A DNA stretch of 64,000 nt from Lytechinus variegatus (GCF_018143015.1 NC_054742.1:54073195-54137194), one strand, 5' to 3'. Shown: positions 31,894 to 57,656, counted from the stretch's first letter. The notes: a model not told the origin generated them from the sequence alone. Translations and numbers: made by a program.

Positions 31894-34389
31894 AAACAAA
31901 ATATAGATTTATATTCATTCAGTTGTACTTTGTTTAGTGTTAGATAAGAAAAAAGGAAGAAAATTATATTTGAGCATTTTTTAGCCATGATAGCATCATT
32001 AATCTTATGTTTATTAGAATAATTTGTATCGAGTATAACATCTAGTGTTGTCCTTTAAGATTTGATGATATATTGTAATCAATATCAGTAAGTGAAATGA
32101 AATATTTGCATTTGTCATATTGGTGTAGATAGTTTATTTATGTGGATATGTACATAAAAGTTTAATATCTGCTATATTCGTTCATTTTGAATGTTACCAT
32201 TATAAGTATGGGATTTTTATAATGTTAACATATAAAACATACATTGTTTCTACACAATTTGTAAAATTATTGGATGAACTAATGGATTTGTGCTTACTTG
32301 TGTACCTTTATTCACATTTCATTCAATCAACCATTTATTGATTTAAATATGTGGTGCTGAAATGACAAGTTAATTGGCTTGGTAATTTATATCTTTGTTT
32401 CTTCTGTGTTTTTTAGTATGTTAGTGACTTAAGTATTTCACAAAAGTTTTTTCTCATGGTTTTTTTTTTCAAGAATATTTGCTTTTTGTACATATATGAC
32501 TGATATGGGTAGTTGAAAACAATTTATATTTTAATGCACACATTTGCAACAGATGGTATAATATTTGCAGGTTGGCATGCTATATTTTTGATGGAAAGCT
32601 TTAAACAATATGTGAGAAGACATTTACAAAAAAGTCTTTACAAAATTGTGTCCATTCAAGAACACCAGTATCACTCGTTTGATGACATTCTAAAGGACTT
32701 TCTATAAGAAAAATGCATCTATGAAATCAAGGTATTGATGTAACCAATTTGCCGGTAATGAAGAAAAGTAGATATAAACAAACAAATCTTATTTCTCCTT
32801 GTTTGGAGTTGATTTGGGAAGACTTTTTAGATTGATAATCAAGTCTTAAATATTTAATTTTATCTCTTTTTGTCTGTTTATAGTCAAATCATTGAACAGC
32901 CTTTGTGATTAATGGGAGCATACCTTCATAAAGATCAATGGGGAAATATCGTTTAACTCTTATATTCCAGGAAATTTCAGGTCTTTGTGAATTATGGCAT
33001 CGGTAACAATTCGGGACTGCCTCGAATTTAGATTCAAAGAAAATGAAAACAAACTATATTTTTGTAAGTTTATTATCGTCAAAAGTTGACAGCAAGGATC
33101 ATGCAGCCATGCTGGGGTTTTGTGTGTAATCATATTAATATAGTAGTAGATTAGATTGTAATATTTTGTTGATTTTTGTGCAACATTTGGTTGGAACTGT
33201 TTAAGAAAAAGGTTTGTCATTTTGTGATTTTTTAATTTTTTGTTTTTAATTATTTCTCTACAATTTTTCTGGTCAGTAATTTATGATTGTATTATGTGCA
33301 TAGTTATACTGTAATGGGACCGGTGTTACGAAAGTCTGATTCAGAGTTCAGTGGTATTTATCTTTTATTGAGAAGGACCAATAAGCCTTATGATGTGTAA
33401 ATGTCCAGATTGTGCAATTTTTCATTTAACCAGAATATTCAATGGTATTTGTATTTTTTTGCACACCAAACATCTTTATTGTTTTTTTTATTTTCAGAAT
33501 GTTTATAAGAGAAAAAATATTCTTGATTACCTGTAGATTGTAATCGCCAATTCATTAAATCCTTGATTGATTGGAACAGAGGAACTTTTCAGAGACCCAT
33601 GACTAAATTTTAAGGTGAACATCATCCTACCACATAAAGACATGTTGAACCACTTTCCATTTTAAATCCATTCTGTGATGGCCAAGTTTGATTTGGCACC
33701 AATCAGCACTATCCTGTGCCATAGAATATGATATTGGTATTAATCTTTTGCCTGCGGGAAACAAGTGGTCTTTGCTACAAAGTCTATGAGAATGAGAGAA
33801 TTCCATATTAAATGGGATTAATAATTTTCAAAGTGCTTTTACAAATTGTCAGCCAATCAGATGTAATGATTTTAGTACCATCTCAACAATTATTGTAATT
33901 ATATTCTTATTTTTTGTTTGGTTTTTATATCATGTTTATGTAACACAGGACTGCATTTGATTGTTTGTATTGGACGGCACAATGTTTAGGTATACATTAT
34001 TGAATTGCCATGAAATTATGTTACATCCCACAAGGTTCTTATTTCAAAAAGTAGTTGTGATTGTTGCATATATCTTGCCTGTTGTGCGGCTGACAGTATT
34101 TTGATGACTTATATCATGCAACTTTGAAATATCTTTTATTTCTCACTAAAATCTTGCAAATTTCTGTTTCCTAATGATTTTAATCTGGTTAAAATTCATA
34201 AATAAATCAATTTGCAGATACCAGCAAATTTTGAAGAAAAAAAATTTCAAAGAGTAGTTTGATGATTGTATTTATTTTGGAAATTGTTGAATTTTACCAA
34301 GTCAATTGTTAACACATTGCACAGATGAGGTAATGCTATTTTGCATCAACAGCTTCTGAAAGATGTTGGGGGGGGGAGGGGAGACACTG
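31894..34389. other. AT-rich region between WDR37 and the minisatellite element
   Basis: No coding signal or clear repeat by eye. It may include the distal WDR37 3' UTR; AATAAA occurs near 34201. Transcript ends are unknown. Confidence 0.4.
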
Positions 34390-34800
34390 AGCAAGAGAGG
34401 ATGCCGATTTGTCTACTATCATTTGGTCTACCATCAGTTTGTCCACTATCCACATGCTCTAATTGCAAATTTGTCCACTCACCATTTCTTCTAATAACCA
34501 GTTGGTCTTCTTGGACTGTGTTAATTGTGCAAAATGAATTAAAATAAAATGGATATTAGAACAACTGAATATGAGATGAAATGGTGTTAGACAAAGTGAT
34601 GATTAGACCAAATGGTTATTGGACTAAATGGTTGTTAGACAAAATGTTGATGGATGGAATGGCATTAGCATGATTAGACAATGAAGGTAGACCATATGGT
34701 GAGTGAATGAGTTGGAAGTAGACATATTGGCAATTTACCTTTTTAAAGCAGAAGCAATGTCTAACGAATACCATCATAGGTAGTTGAACGTTTACCGGTA
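34390..34800. repeat. Inverted 16-bp minisatellite element, copy 1
   Basis: Left arm repeats a unit like TTTGGTCTACCATCAG; right arm repeats the complement, TTAGACCAAATGGTTATT. The arms flank a core with TTGTGCAAAATGAATT. A unique tail (34720-34795) holds GCAATTTACC, AAGCAATGTCTAACG and AATACCATCAT. Same organisation, opposite strand, at 43606-44050. Confidence 0.8.
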
Positions 34801-36137
34801 TGTATTTCCCAAACTCGGTGCTTTTCAGATTTTCAGTGACAGATTCCCAGGGTAGGGTCAAGGGGTGATGAAACTTGTACATGATCGTCAAACTTCTGAG
34901 TAAAATAAAATTACCCTTAAAATACTCTTAAAAACATGTTTCATTTATGCTGGATAAGTGAAATGACTTTGAAAATATCCCCTGTTACAGTTGCATAATC
35001 AGCAAAAAAATTGAAGGGGCTAATATACAGTATATACATGGTTAATGATTGAAGTGAGCATTTGCTTTTTTATCATCTTACTGACATATTATATTTAGAA
35101 AATTAGAAAAAATCACTCTTTTCCCCATTATTATTTAGCGTTCTTTTCATTTTTTTTACTCCTTTTTTTCTTTTTGGTGGTGGAACTCAGGGGGGGGGGG
35201 GGTATTGGCCCCCATCTCATTACGCTAGTACTCTGTGACTTTACAAAAACAACAATTTTCTGTGCTCTCCGATGCATATCTTTATATATCAATTTACAGC
35301 AATATGTTTATTTCAATTACTTTTAAATTTATTCTAAATAACATTTTATGATGTCAAAATAATTGTTATATTTTTCTCCCTCTCTCTTTGTTTCCCTTTG
35401 TTTGCATAAGTTTTTGTCTTGTAAGGTGACAAGTTTTCCAATTTATTCACAAATGAATCCCTTATTTAGAGTATAGGAGGAGGAGAAGAAGTGAATATAA
35501 GAAGGTGACAGGAATAGGAAGAAGGACTGGGGAAGAAGAAGGAGAAAGAGGAGAATAAGGAGGAGGAAGTCGGAGAAGGGGCTACCCCACTGTATTAGAC
35601 AATTCTTTTGCTTAATTTCCCAGTTAGTCAATTAATAATCCCGGAATTGTAAACGAAAATGTAAATCTTAGATAAAAGCCCACTTTATGATCTCTGCCAG
35701 CGCCATGAAGTCGGGGTATGAAGTGGAGCCGTTCGGACCGCGCCGTGGTTACAAAAGCACGATTTGATGCATGCAGTTCTCCCAACCCATCACGTCGCCA
35801 GCCGTATAACCCGTGCCCGTAACACATCAGTGCGCAGTATATTGACCATTGACTCATCTATGGTCGTCTTACAACTCGTCCTGTACAATATTTAGCATCG
35901 AGGAAATCGTTTCAATCTTTACCACAAACATTTTTATTCCACTGGAGGAGCATTAAGATTATAGATCATGAAGGTGCTTCCTGGCATTTCGGAATGAAAA
36001 AAAATACATGACAAGATGTATGGATGCCTGACCTGTATATCACAGGTATAGGCCCATTTGGCCCTGAGAGATTATGGCTTTTCCACGGTCATTTTTAGCC
36101 GCGCGTCCGGCCCGGGGTTTTAGTGAGCCTAATTCGG
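34801..36137. other. Intergenic, simple tracts only
   Basis: Contains a G-run near 35190 and an A/G-rich GAA/GGA tract at 35465-35585. From about 35690 the sequence becomes CpG-richer and looks single-copy, but no conserved exon was found. Confidence 0.5.
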
Positions 36138-36145
36138 CCATTCGG

Positions 36146-37744
36146 CAGTGGCGTAGCTACGGGGGGGGGGGGGGGGCACGTGCCCCCCTGAGATTTGATG
36201 TGCCCCCCAGGTGCCCCCAGAAAAAAATTGGCAGAGCAAAAAAAAGGGGGAAAGAAGAAAAGAAAAAAAGGTAAAGAAGAAGACAGAAGAAAAAAAAGAA
36301 GAGGAGGAAGACAAGTGAATAAAGTAATGTGAGGGGAAAACTTGCAGAAAAAAAATCTTTCATGTTACTCTATAAAATTTTTGCTTGCGCTTCGCGCCAG
36401 AATTGCCTGTTCAATGAGATTCATATCTTGTTCAATAGGCTGATATGGAGCAAGTTTTGACGTCAATATACAAAACATATTTTAGCTCGGACATCGAGCT
36501 TTCATTATTTTTTTTCATTTACAAATTTAAGTGCTCTGTAAAATGTCCGTTTTATGGTCTACATATCAGCATTTTAAGCTCACTCTGCGTGGTCACATTG
36601 TTTGATTTGCCAAGTTAATATTGTCAACTTGTATTCCATAATGTTCCATAAACAAATGTATTCAGAATGCCCAGATTTTAAGTCTAAATCTAAAATATGC
36701 CCAATACTAGCCTGCATGCATGTTCTTTATTCAAAATTTACTTGAATTATCCAGTTTCACATCAGTATATCAATAATTGTCTGCTCACGCTTCACGATCG
36801 CATTATTAATGATACCCAATTAACTATATATAGGTCTAAAATCTCAATTTTCTTCCTCTCGCGCTTCGCGCTCGCATCAATTGTTTAGTTACATACCTAT
36901 CCCATTTATTAATACAAAAAGTGCTTAGAATGACCATGTTTTAGGTTGGAATGTCAAAAATATTTGCTCTCCCTTCGCGCTCGCATTATTGAAATATATA
37001 CACTGTTAAAAAAACCCTGATTTTACAGAAAAATAAAAGAAGATTTTGCAGAAAGCAATACCAGAATCATTCTTTAAATTCATGAAACAGGAATTTTTCT
37101 GCAATTTAACAGAACAGGTCTGTTAGAAAAAGGGGAAAAGAGTGTTTTATTTAAGGAAATTTGTAAGATTACACACACCAAATACCAATTTCCTGTAAGA
37201 TTACGCAATCTGGTAAGATTACAGGTGTTCTCGAGACTCTGCTGCAGGAACTTCTTTTAGTTTAAGGATAAATTTTCTAACAGTGTACCGTCTTCGTGGG
37301 TAACTGTAAGCAGTCCTTAACCGAGTCCCTTTTCGATAATGCTATAACACAAATTTCTGCTCGTGCTTGGCGTTCGCAGTAACCATCTAGTTACATACGA
37401 ATCTTGTTCAGGATCACACATAACATTGCCCATAATATTAAATTTTCAGGACAAAATACATGAAAGTAAAAAAAAAAATCGCTCGCGCTTCGCGCTCGCA
37501 TTTTTTATAAGGCTTATGAGATTATTTCACGTTTATGTTGTTTTATAAGAATAAAATTAAGAAGTGACTGATCGGGGAAAATATAGGTAAAGATAATTTT
37601 GGGCTCCGTCCCCTATTGGTGAAAGTCGGATCCGCCCTTGTGACACATACACACACACACTGGGAAAAAATGGCCGGTGCCCCCCCTGAAAAAGCAAGGA
37701 CCCCCAGTGCCCCCCCAGGAAAAAAAATCCTAGCTACGCCACTG
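36146..37744. mobile_element. Non-autonomous hAT-like transposon, 1.6 kb
   Basis: Terminal inverted repeats CAGTGGCGTAGCTA at 36146 and TAGCTACGCCACTG ending 37744, with a perfect 8-bp target duplication CCATTCGG (36138-36145 and 37745-37752). This is the hAT signature. Inside are six variants of a GCTTCGCGCTCGCA motif (36383, 36781, 36858, 36967, 37360, 37481) and GTGCCCCCC blocks near both ends. No transposase reading frame. Confidence 0.93.
37001..37285. mobile_element. MITE nested in the hAT element (TA target)
   Basis: Ends CACTGTTAAAAAA and TTTTCTAACAGTG, flanked by TA on both sides (36999-37000 and 37286-37287), as for Tc1/mariner-like targets. It interrupts the subrepeat region of the hAT element, so it is younger than that insertion. 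Confidence 0.78.
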
Positions 37745-38076
37745 CCATTCGGCCTGTCAACATTAGATGCTTGAACCGTCTTCGGTTATCGGGTAGTCGC
37801 CCGCCTTGATGCCTCATTAGTGACAGAAAAATTGAAAGGGAACTTAAAAAGTGCCATGCAGAAACTGGGCACCAAACCATGCCAAAAATATCGAGGGGCC
37901 AGCCATGCCTCGGCAAGCAAGCTGCTATAGCGAGACGCCAAAATCTATAGAGTGCTAAAATTCAGTGACCAAAACTAGTATAATTTTGTGATGCCAGTTA
38001 GAAATCATACCGCTTTCTGTAATTTTTTCCGTAGTAGTACGTGAAACAAAATCTGCCATGCTTCGAACTATAGCGT

Positions 38077-38299
38077 GGCGGATCCGGGGCACATCCGGCC
38101 CATGCCCCGGCCCCCCTCAGTAAATGCAGTTTTACCCAAGTGAGTAACCCGGCTTTTTTTATTGCTTGTCAATGATTTCTAGACGAACGACCTTAATTCA
38201 ATTCAGTTCGGATGAGGGTTTTTTTTTTTTTTTGCTTGTCAAAAACTCATCGGGAAAATATTCCCCCCTTTTGGAAAATCCTGGATCCGCCCCTGCCGC
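38077..38299. mobile_element. Possible short hAT-like remnant
   Basis: GTGGCGGATCCGGGG near 38077 faces TCCTGGATCCGCCCCTG ending at 38299, giving an inverted GGCGGATCC terminus. TTGCTTGTCAA blocks recur inside. No matching 8-bp target duplication, so it is degraded or chimeric. Confidence 0.4.
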
Positions 38300-39883
38300 A
38301 TGCATCACTGGTTCAGATTAGTGGCCCGTCCCGGGGCCCGGTATAAACCGTTGCATGAGTTACTAACTCATGGGAGCAGGTCGGATGCGCCTGTATAGGT
38401 CTGGCCGTCTGAGCCTGAGCTGAGTAGACTGGGGTTTTCGTCTTTAGGTAAATGTGAAAAAAAACCTCACGAAATGGGGGTCATTTTGGTTCCGCCGAAA
38501 CTGAGCCTGAAAGCAAGGAAGTTCACTAATGACGATGAACGTCATTTTTCACACCGGCCTTCCAGCCAGAATTCAATTAAGGGGGCGATGCCTATGAAAA
38601 ATAATACACGCAGCATCCCCTAGCACCTCCAGCACCTTCCCAGGGCCATGGCCCCCATGCCCCCGGTCTATACGAATCCACATAATGGAGCCACCACACC
38701 TCTCTCGAGAACTATATCGGGCGAATTCGGTGTCTGTGAATGGCGAATTGATATAGGGCGATTTGTTGAAAATAAATGTTTGCAAAATTGCAATGAGATT
38801 TTACTCCAGCATCAGCGGAGCGAGCTAGCGGTTGTGCTGCATGCAACACAGCTAGCCGAGCTGAGCTCGCTGAGTTTATTTACTATAGACTGTACTATAG
38901 TGTAATGTTATTGCCCGCATATGTACACACGCAAGCCGCTGCGATCGCGAAAGTTATGATAGACGCTGGTGAATCCCTCCTCGACAACACTGATTTTGAT
39001 GAGCTCCTGCTATCTAACTTTGTCCTGTATATTCTGTTTCTCAGCTGAAGTGTTACTTTACTCTAATATGTAGGCCGAATTCCAGTTTTTCAACCAAAAA
39101 TATTGTCATCACTGCTTTGTTCCGAACTGCACCAGTATCAGTTGAACTTGGTTCGCTTGTTGTGAATGGAAGTTGACTTGAGAAGTTGAGGAGCCTGTTT
39201 AGCCTGGCTGTATTTACAGTCGAGAGGAGCAGTGACGTGCTTTTAGTTTTGCATGTGGAGCAACCCTGTCTAAGTTAGCCTGACATGCTTGAGGTGAGCT
39301 AAGATTAAAGTATTCATAACAATTGCAATATAAAGTCTTTGATATAAAAAAGCCCATTCATGATTCATTGGCATTGCCACCACACATCAAACGAACGTCT
39401 TCGTCGATGTGAAAGTCAGTAACTTAATTAAAAATAAGAGTTAAGACAATTAAATGGGTCGTAAAATTAAAACATTAAAACTAGTCTAAAACAACTTGAA
39501 GTTTGAAAATTTATATGTTACATGTTGTAATTAATGAAAATTGAAAGGGAATTGAATAGGCCTAGATCTTTTTATTTGTATTACTGAATGTGTGCATCAT
39601 ACATGTTAGAAAAGGAAGACACTAAACTTTGCAATATCCTTCCAAAGGGAACTTGAATAGAAAGATAAAATGTAAAATGGTCAAAAACACATTTTCAAAG
39701 TCAATGATTTTGTTGTTTTCTCAACTTTTTCCAAAGGCCAAATAAAACACGCGTTCCACCATTTTCAAATCACCAAAATATTTCACATGCGAAGAGGGCC
39801 GGGTACGATTTGAAGCTGATTTTGTAAAAAAAAGACTTTCTGAACAATTTTACTTATTCATATTTTGTAGGTGTTTGTGTAGA
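38300..39883. other. Intergenic, small dyads
   Basis: An inverted repeat GCTAGCGGTTGTGC / ACACAGCTAGC surrounds a GCATGC centre at 38828-38857. No conserved exon. Confidence 0.4.
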
Positions 39884-39985
39884 TCAAAAGCTTCAGTCTC
39901 TGTATCTTGGTTGTTCTGCTGAACTGCGTTGGCTCACTCACCAATACGTAGACTGAAGAGCTTGGAGGCCCGTATGTATAGACAA
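39884..39985 (-). repeat. Intact copy of the repeat module at 650-1410
   Basis: Reverse complement gives CTCTTCAGTCTACGTATTGG, TGAGTGAGCCAACGCAGTTC, AGCAGAACAACCAAG, then GAGACTGAAGCTTTTGATC without interruption. It lies about 5.5 kb upstream of SMAD4. Confidence 0.78.
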
Positions 39986-40194
39986 CGTATTAGCAGTAAC
40001 GTTAGATCTAACATTCGGCGGAAACCCGTTATTCCAATCGTTTTTTGTACATTACGTGTCACATTATGAAAGAAATTGCATTCATATTTACGAAAAATGT
40101 ATAAAATTCAGAAATATCGTACCTTAGACCGTATTTAGTGCTAATTACTTTCAAATGATGATCGAAACATTGTCATCTTCGATCCTTTCGTCAG

Positions 40195-40470
40195 CATAAG
40201 TTGCCAACTTGGATGACGTCATCATCCTTACAGACGTATTTACCAGTCGCTATTAATCGTGATTCGTGCTGCTGCTTTGCGCTTGTAATCTATGTGCGTG
40301 CGTTCGGAACTTGTCGCTCGCATTGATTCGCTAGGATATCGAAAATTAAATCGGAAAGCCTTGATAAAAGCACAACTCATTGAACGTAGAGGGAAGCAAC
40401 ACACGGCTGCCATTTTTCATCTCCGGCAGAAGAATTAAAAAAATAAGACGAAAATCATTGGTAACATATA
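40195..40470 (+). promoter_or_regulatory. SMAD4: Candidate promoter/leader region of SMAD4
   Basis: A locally GC- and CpG-richer patch with a perfect CRE-like TGACGTCA at 40214-40221 and possible donor GTAACA at 40461. SMAD4 in vertebrates has a noncoding first exon, and an acceptor precedes the start codon here, so an upstream leader exon must exist. This is one plausible place; evidence is weak. Confidence 0.18.
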
Positions 40471-41228
40471 TATTTTCAATATTTTATTGGATTTGCATAG
40501 TATCAAAAGAAAGATTAGAGTCTAGCAAAAATAGTGGGCATTCATTCAAGATGATATGTCAGTTAGAATTGAAAAAAATAAAAATCTATAAACCTGGTCA
40601 CCCATATTGGAAGAAATGATTACACATGCAGGCTCACACCAACACACTACCGTCTGTGAATGGGGATGATAGTAAAATGTCAGAAATTGTTGAATAAATC
40701 CCCAGAAACGACGGTTATTCCTGTCTAGTGTTTGTGTATTAATGGTGAAAGTTTGATGAATTTTATGAGAATATTGTGTTTGATACGACTGGATTCATGA
40801 AAGTGTTCAGTAATACGATTGACTACCATTATAGTACTAATATGGCTACCAGATAGTGGCATGGCCCTGATGGTACAGTGATACTTTGGCCCGCGCCAAG
40901 TCAGTGCATGTTAAACAAATGTTTGGTTTGGGATCTAGTATTTCTCTTGTATTGCCACAAATCCAATCTGATCGACTTTCCTGAATAAATCAAATTGAAA
41001 CTTGTATTGCATCACTTGCATGTGTAGGGTTTGTAAATTAACATCTACTTGATGAGAAGAAACAATAGTCAGTTCAAAACAGCAGCATAACTCGGATTTT
41101 AACAGCAAACGTAACATGGACGAAGACGGTGAATAAAGTAAATGAAGATAATATCTGGATCTTGTCTATCTGTATAGGTCTCTGTGTCTGTGTCTTTAAT
41201 AAAATAACTGTCTCTACTTTGCCTTCCT

Positions 41229-41390
41229 GGGGGGCGTTTCATCAATAGTTTCGTCCGACAAGTTGTCAGATCAGACAACTTTCCTGGATTCTGATTGGTT
41301 GAGAAACACTGTTACTATAGTAACTGTCGGATAAAACAGGACTTGTCAGATAAAACGTCTGACAAGTCCTTTCATGAAACGCTCCCCTGG
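41229..41390. mobile_element. 162-bp palindromic MITE (3-bp target)
   Basis: GGGGGGCGTTTCATCAA faces TTTCATGAAACGCTCCCC; ACAAGTTGTCAGA pairs with TCTGACAAGTCC. Flanked by CCT (41226-41228 and 41391-41393). Confidence 0.85.
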
Positions 41391-41715
41391 CCTACATCAA
41401 AATTGTTGCTACAGGAACATAACATTATTTAAATGAACCAAAAGCTAACCAATGAAATTAAAGAAAATAGAAGAACCCAACTGAAATTTAGTAATCAAAT
41501 CATAATATAATTATAAACCAATGAGGAATTAAGATGAATGTGATAAAAGATGTTTGGTGATATATGAATGTAATAATGAGAAGAGAAACTAAGGAGTCGG
41601 GTGAGGGATAGAATGATGGGATACCTGAATAGAGAAGGAATGAAGATGACAAAAGAGAATCAGATGAAAGGAACTGGAGGAGGATGAATGGAACCTGAAT
41701 ATCATTAAACTCATA

Positions 41716-42025
41716 GGCCCGTATTCTGAAGTCGGGTTTAACTCAAACTCAGGTTTAAAGTTGTGGTTTAAGTATGGGAAGCCAAAAGTATCAAAATTTT
41801 TATTAAGTTGTATGTTTCTTATGTTTACTGTGCTCTTTCCTGATTCATCGATGGTGAAGACAATCATCTATTTATACTTCCTACACAATTATGAATGATT
41901 TGAGAGCCGAGTGAGCTGAAGTTTGATATCTCTACTGTTAGTGATTGTGTAACGATTGGCTGTCCATACTTAAACCACAACTTTAAACCTGAGTTTAAGT
42001 TAAACCCGACTTCAGAATACGGGCC
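41716..42025. mobile_element. 310-bp foldback MITE with GTATTCTGAA ends
   Basis: GGCCCGTATTCTGAAGTCGG faces CCGACTTCAGAATACGGGCC perfectly. The arms extend about 60 bp through TTTAAAGTTGTGGTTTAAGT. Flanked by ATA (41713-41715 and 42026-42028). Confidence 0.9.
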
Positions 42026-43605
42026 ATATAACCTAAGTTCAGACTGCAAGGGCAGAAAGGAACAACAGCTGGAGAAGAAAACACAAAAGGAAATAAACAT
42101 GTAAGAAAATGCTGAAATAACTATCTTACACATGTGTGATAAACCTTGTCCAAAGATAAAAAAAAAAAAATAAGATTTCACCCCCAAATTACTTAGAACA
42201 TTGAGGAACTGAGAAGTTGCTGCCTATTAAGAAGAGGCTCAGTTGTAAAGTGGTAACAGAGCCTCTGCATGTACGAGGGGGTAGCTGACTTTGTATGTGT
42301 CTGCATAAGATCAAAGAAAACAGTACGAAACAAACTGACATGTATAATGCTCTAACTCCACCATATAATTGTATAATTGCAATTGCAATTTGAGTCAACT
42401 TGCATAATTGCAAGTCAAGTCAGGGATAGTTTATGAAATGTGTTCAATTTTTAATACCGTCTTAATGCAGAATATGTTTTTTGTCTCTCCCGCATTAGAA
42501 GAAGCGAGATATCATGTAATGTAGGTGTCGCTTTTCCTACTGCAGCGACAGCGGTGTCATAAACATTGAAATCCGAACCATGGTTTTGTCTTTGGAATAG
42601 AATGTCCACATAACTTATAGTTATAATAACCAAATTTTGAAAATATTGTTTTCGAGATAATCTCAATATTATAATTTGTTAATAATTATGTATTCGGTTT
42701 AATTTTTCATCAGAAAGTATGAGTGTAATTTCAAATTCCTTGGTCAAGGTCAGCTGCCATTTCAGATCAATTTAGTTGGAAAAAAATTAGTACTTTGTTT
42801 TTGTTATTTTTAAAAGTGCTTTAAATAAATCAAATTAAATGTGAAACCCATGGAACAAATGCGGAAGTTTGTCTCAATAATTTGGTCTGTCTGAACAATT
42901 TTTGAAAAGTATTGATGAAGGTTTGATGAAATTCCTTTACAAATTTTGTGAAAGTTTTAATACTCGTAAAGTCACAGACTAGCAGCTCCTCCATATCGTA
43001 GTCAGTCATTGAATCATCATATCACACATACATGTACGACGGTGCATACCATTTTAGAGAAAATTAACTTCAAAGTTTACTGTAATTTTCATTCCCCAGC
43101 CTTACAACATATTCATTGCTAGAAAAATACATGTTTGGAAAGACCAAGAAAATTGCTTGACATTGGTACTGAATCTTTATTTTTACACAAAACCAAGGAT
43201 CAGAGGAAATATCACAAAACACCTACATGTACATGCTTGAAATTTCGGTTTGAGAGGTTAAGATTTTCCCTCTACAAAAACGCCATAGGGGATACAACAA
43301 CCCCGACCGCGATTTCAATGCGCGCTTTCAGTCAAAAACATATCGCTTTTTCATGTACAAAGTTAATGCAGTGATATAAAATGTTCAATCTGTGCAATTG
43401 ATGATTATTAATGTTATTATTTATTTGACCAAATTATGATACAAACAATGAACATAAATGACTTTTAAATACATAATAAAAACAAACATTAGAGAATGGA
43501 GTAGTGCTGCATGCTGGTCAGGGGTGATAAAAGCATACCTGTAAATAGCTGTTGCTTGGAAGCATATTACCCCCCAATGTGCAGTATTGCAATGTGAACA
43601 ATGTG
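42026..43605. other. Intergenic, nothing recognised
   Basis: AT-rich, no conserved frame. Short TTGCAATTATGCAA-like dyads near 42370-42415. Confidence 0.4.
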
Positions 43606-44050
43606 GGGTGAGGCATTAGGTAAATTGCCAATTCGTCTACTGCCAACTTGGTAAATGTTCAACTACCTTTGATGGTATTCGTTAGACATTGCTTTTGCTT
43701 AAAAGGTAAATTGCCAATTTGTCTACTTCCAACTCGTCCACTCACCACATGCTGTTCTGTCTATCAGCATTTCATTTAACAACCATTTGGTCCATTAACC
43801 ATTTGGTCCAATCATCACTTCGTCTAATCGCCATTTCGTCTCATAACCAGTTGGTCTAATATCCATTTCATTTTCATTCATTTTGCACAATTTAACTTTA
43901 TGGACTGAATGGCTATTGGACCAACTGGTTATTAGACGGAATTGCATTAGACTAAATGAAAGGAGAACATGTGGTGAGTGGACGAACTGATAGTAGACCT
44001 AATAAAGACGAGTTGGCAATTGAACGAATTGGCATTAGACAATTGGAAAT
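43606..44050. repeat. Inverted 16-bp minisatellite element, copy 2 (reverse orientation)
   Basis: Units AACCATTTGGTCCATT, AACCATTTGGTCCAATC, ATCACTTCGTCTAATC, AACCAGTTGGTCTAAT run from about 43785 to 43865. After a core with CATTTTGCACAATT the complementary units ACCAACTGGTTATTAG follow. The flank CTACCTTTGATGGTATTCG matches the tail of copy 1 in reverse. Confidence 0.82.
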
Positions 44051-45409
44051 AAACCATGTGTTACACCCTATATCCCCCATGCAACTGGACTTTGAGTACA
44101 GCTTTAAGTCACACTTAAGTCTCTGTGATTTTATTTTTCTATTATATTCTTATTATTGATTAATGATTCCTGCATGAATAAGAAATTTATTTATTTTTTA
44201 ATGACTAGCAAAAATGGCATTTGCGCTGCAGAAATACATGTACAGTTTAAATTAATCAAGCAATGTGAAGTGTTTAGAGCTTGATGTGTCCGATATGTGG
44301 CAAATTGCTGATGTAAGCTTCTGTTAGCAAATATGAATTACCCTATCGCATAGCATCTGAATCTGACCATCTTTGGCACTAATTTTTTTTCTTTACCTTT
44401 TAAGACCCAGACCGGCGCTAAAAGGGAACCTGACAAATGGGAAAGAAATGCATGTTTATGTAGACTACAGAGTAAAACAATGTCAGTTTTATGCATATTC
44501 ACCACTTGACAGCCCAGTATTTTGCTAGAAAAAGTCATATTAACAGGTTTCTAAAATACATGTAGGCTTTATCGCGCTTTTTAACGGCCTGAATTATGTG
44601 ATGTAACATTGTGATTCCAGCTTTAGATTACATATTAAATTTTTTTCTTCAGTTTGCAGACGAAATGGCACTGACAATTATTCAGTGCTCAAAAGGATGG
44701 AAATCTACAGCTCTTCACTAGATTATTTGTGATTTCTTTGATTGACTCTTATTAAGCCTAAATTGTTATGTCAGCAAAAGTTATTACACTTAATCTGAAT
44801 ACACCTGTGCCAAGGTGGGAAATAAAATATGCCAAACACTTGTCCAAAGCTGTAGATTTTTTATAATCAATTCAAGCTTGCAAGAAGATATTTATTATAC
44901 TATTACTATGTGATAGAAAAAATTTAGCAGGAAATCAAATTTTATGTAATCTGAAAAGCAAATATATTACCAAGGTTTTCTGTGTACTAACGTATGGAAT
45001 CACAATGGTTTTAACACATCATGATGTTCACAGATGTGAGGCTGGTAAAAAGGACAATAAACCTTTTTTTTTTGAAGCCCAAAAGTACTCAGCTGGAAAG
45101 AGAGATGAAAATACCATTCATTGCTGTGTTTTACAGTTTATAAGCTTTTGATTGATATATATGACTTGTCAATTTCACTTTTGGGTCCAATCAGGGTCTT
45201 TGAGCAATGTTTTACTTTTCAAAGTGAAAATTTTACTGTTAGTTTACAGGTGGTTACATTGTTGGGCATGATCATTAATTGGGCTCCATTTCTTTTATTC
45301 CTTCTTTCTTACAAATATGCAGGAACTCCTTGGACAGATGCCTTGGTTCATGGTGTAGCAGAAAATACACCAAATTTTATTTTGCGGTTGCAGAAGTGGC
45401 ACATTTTAG

Positions 45410-57656
<12,247 letters not shown>

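Noticed and set aside
43785-43865. Short direct repeats that could suggest a CRISPR array
   Set aside because: Units of about 16 bp follow one another without spacers, vary in sequence and are inverted on the other side of a core, in a eukaryotic genome.
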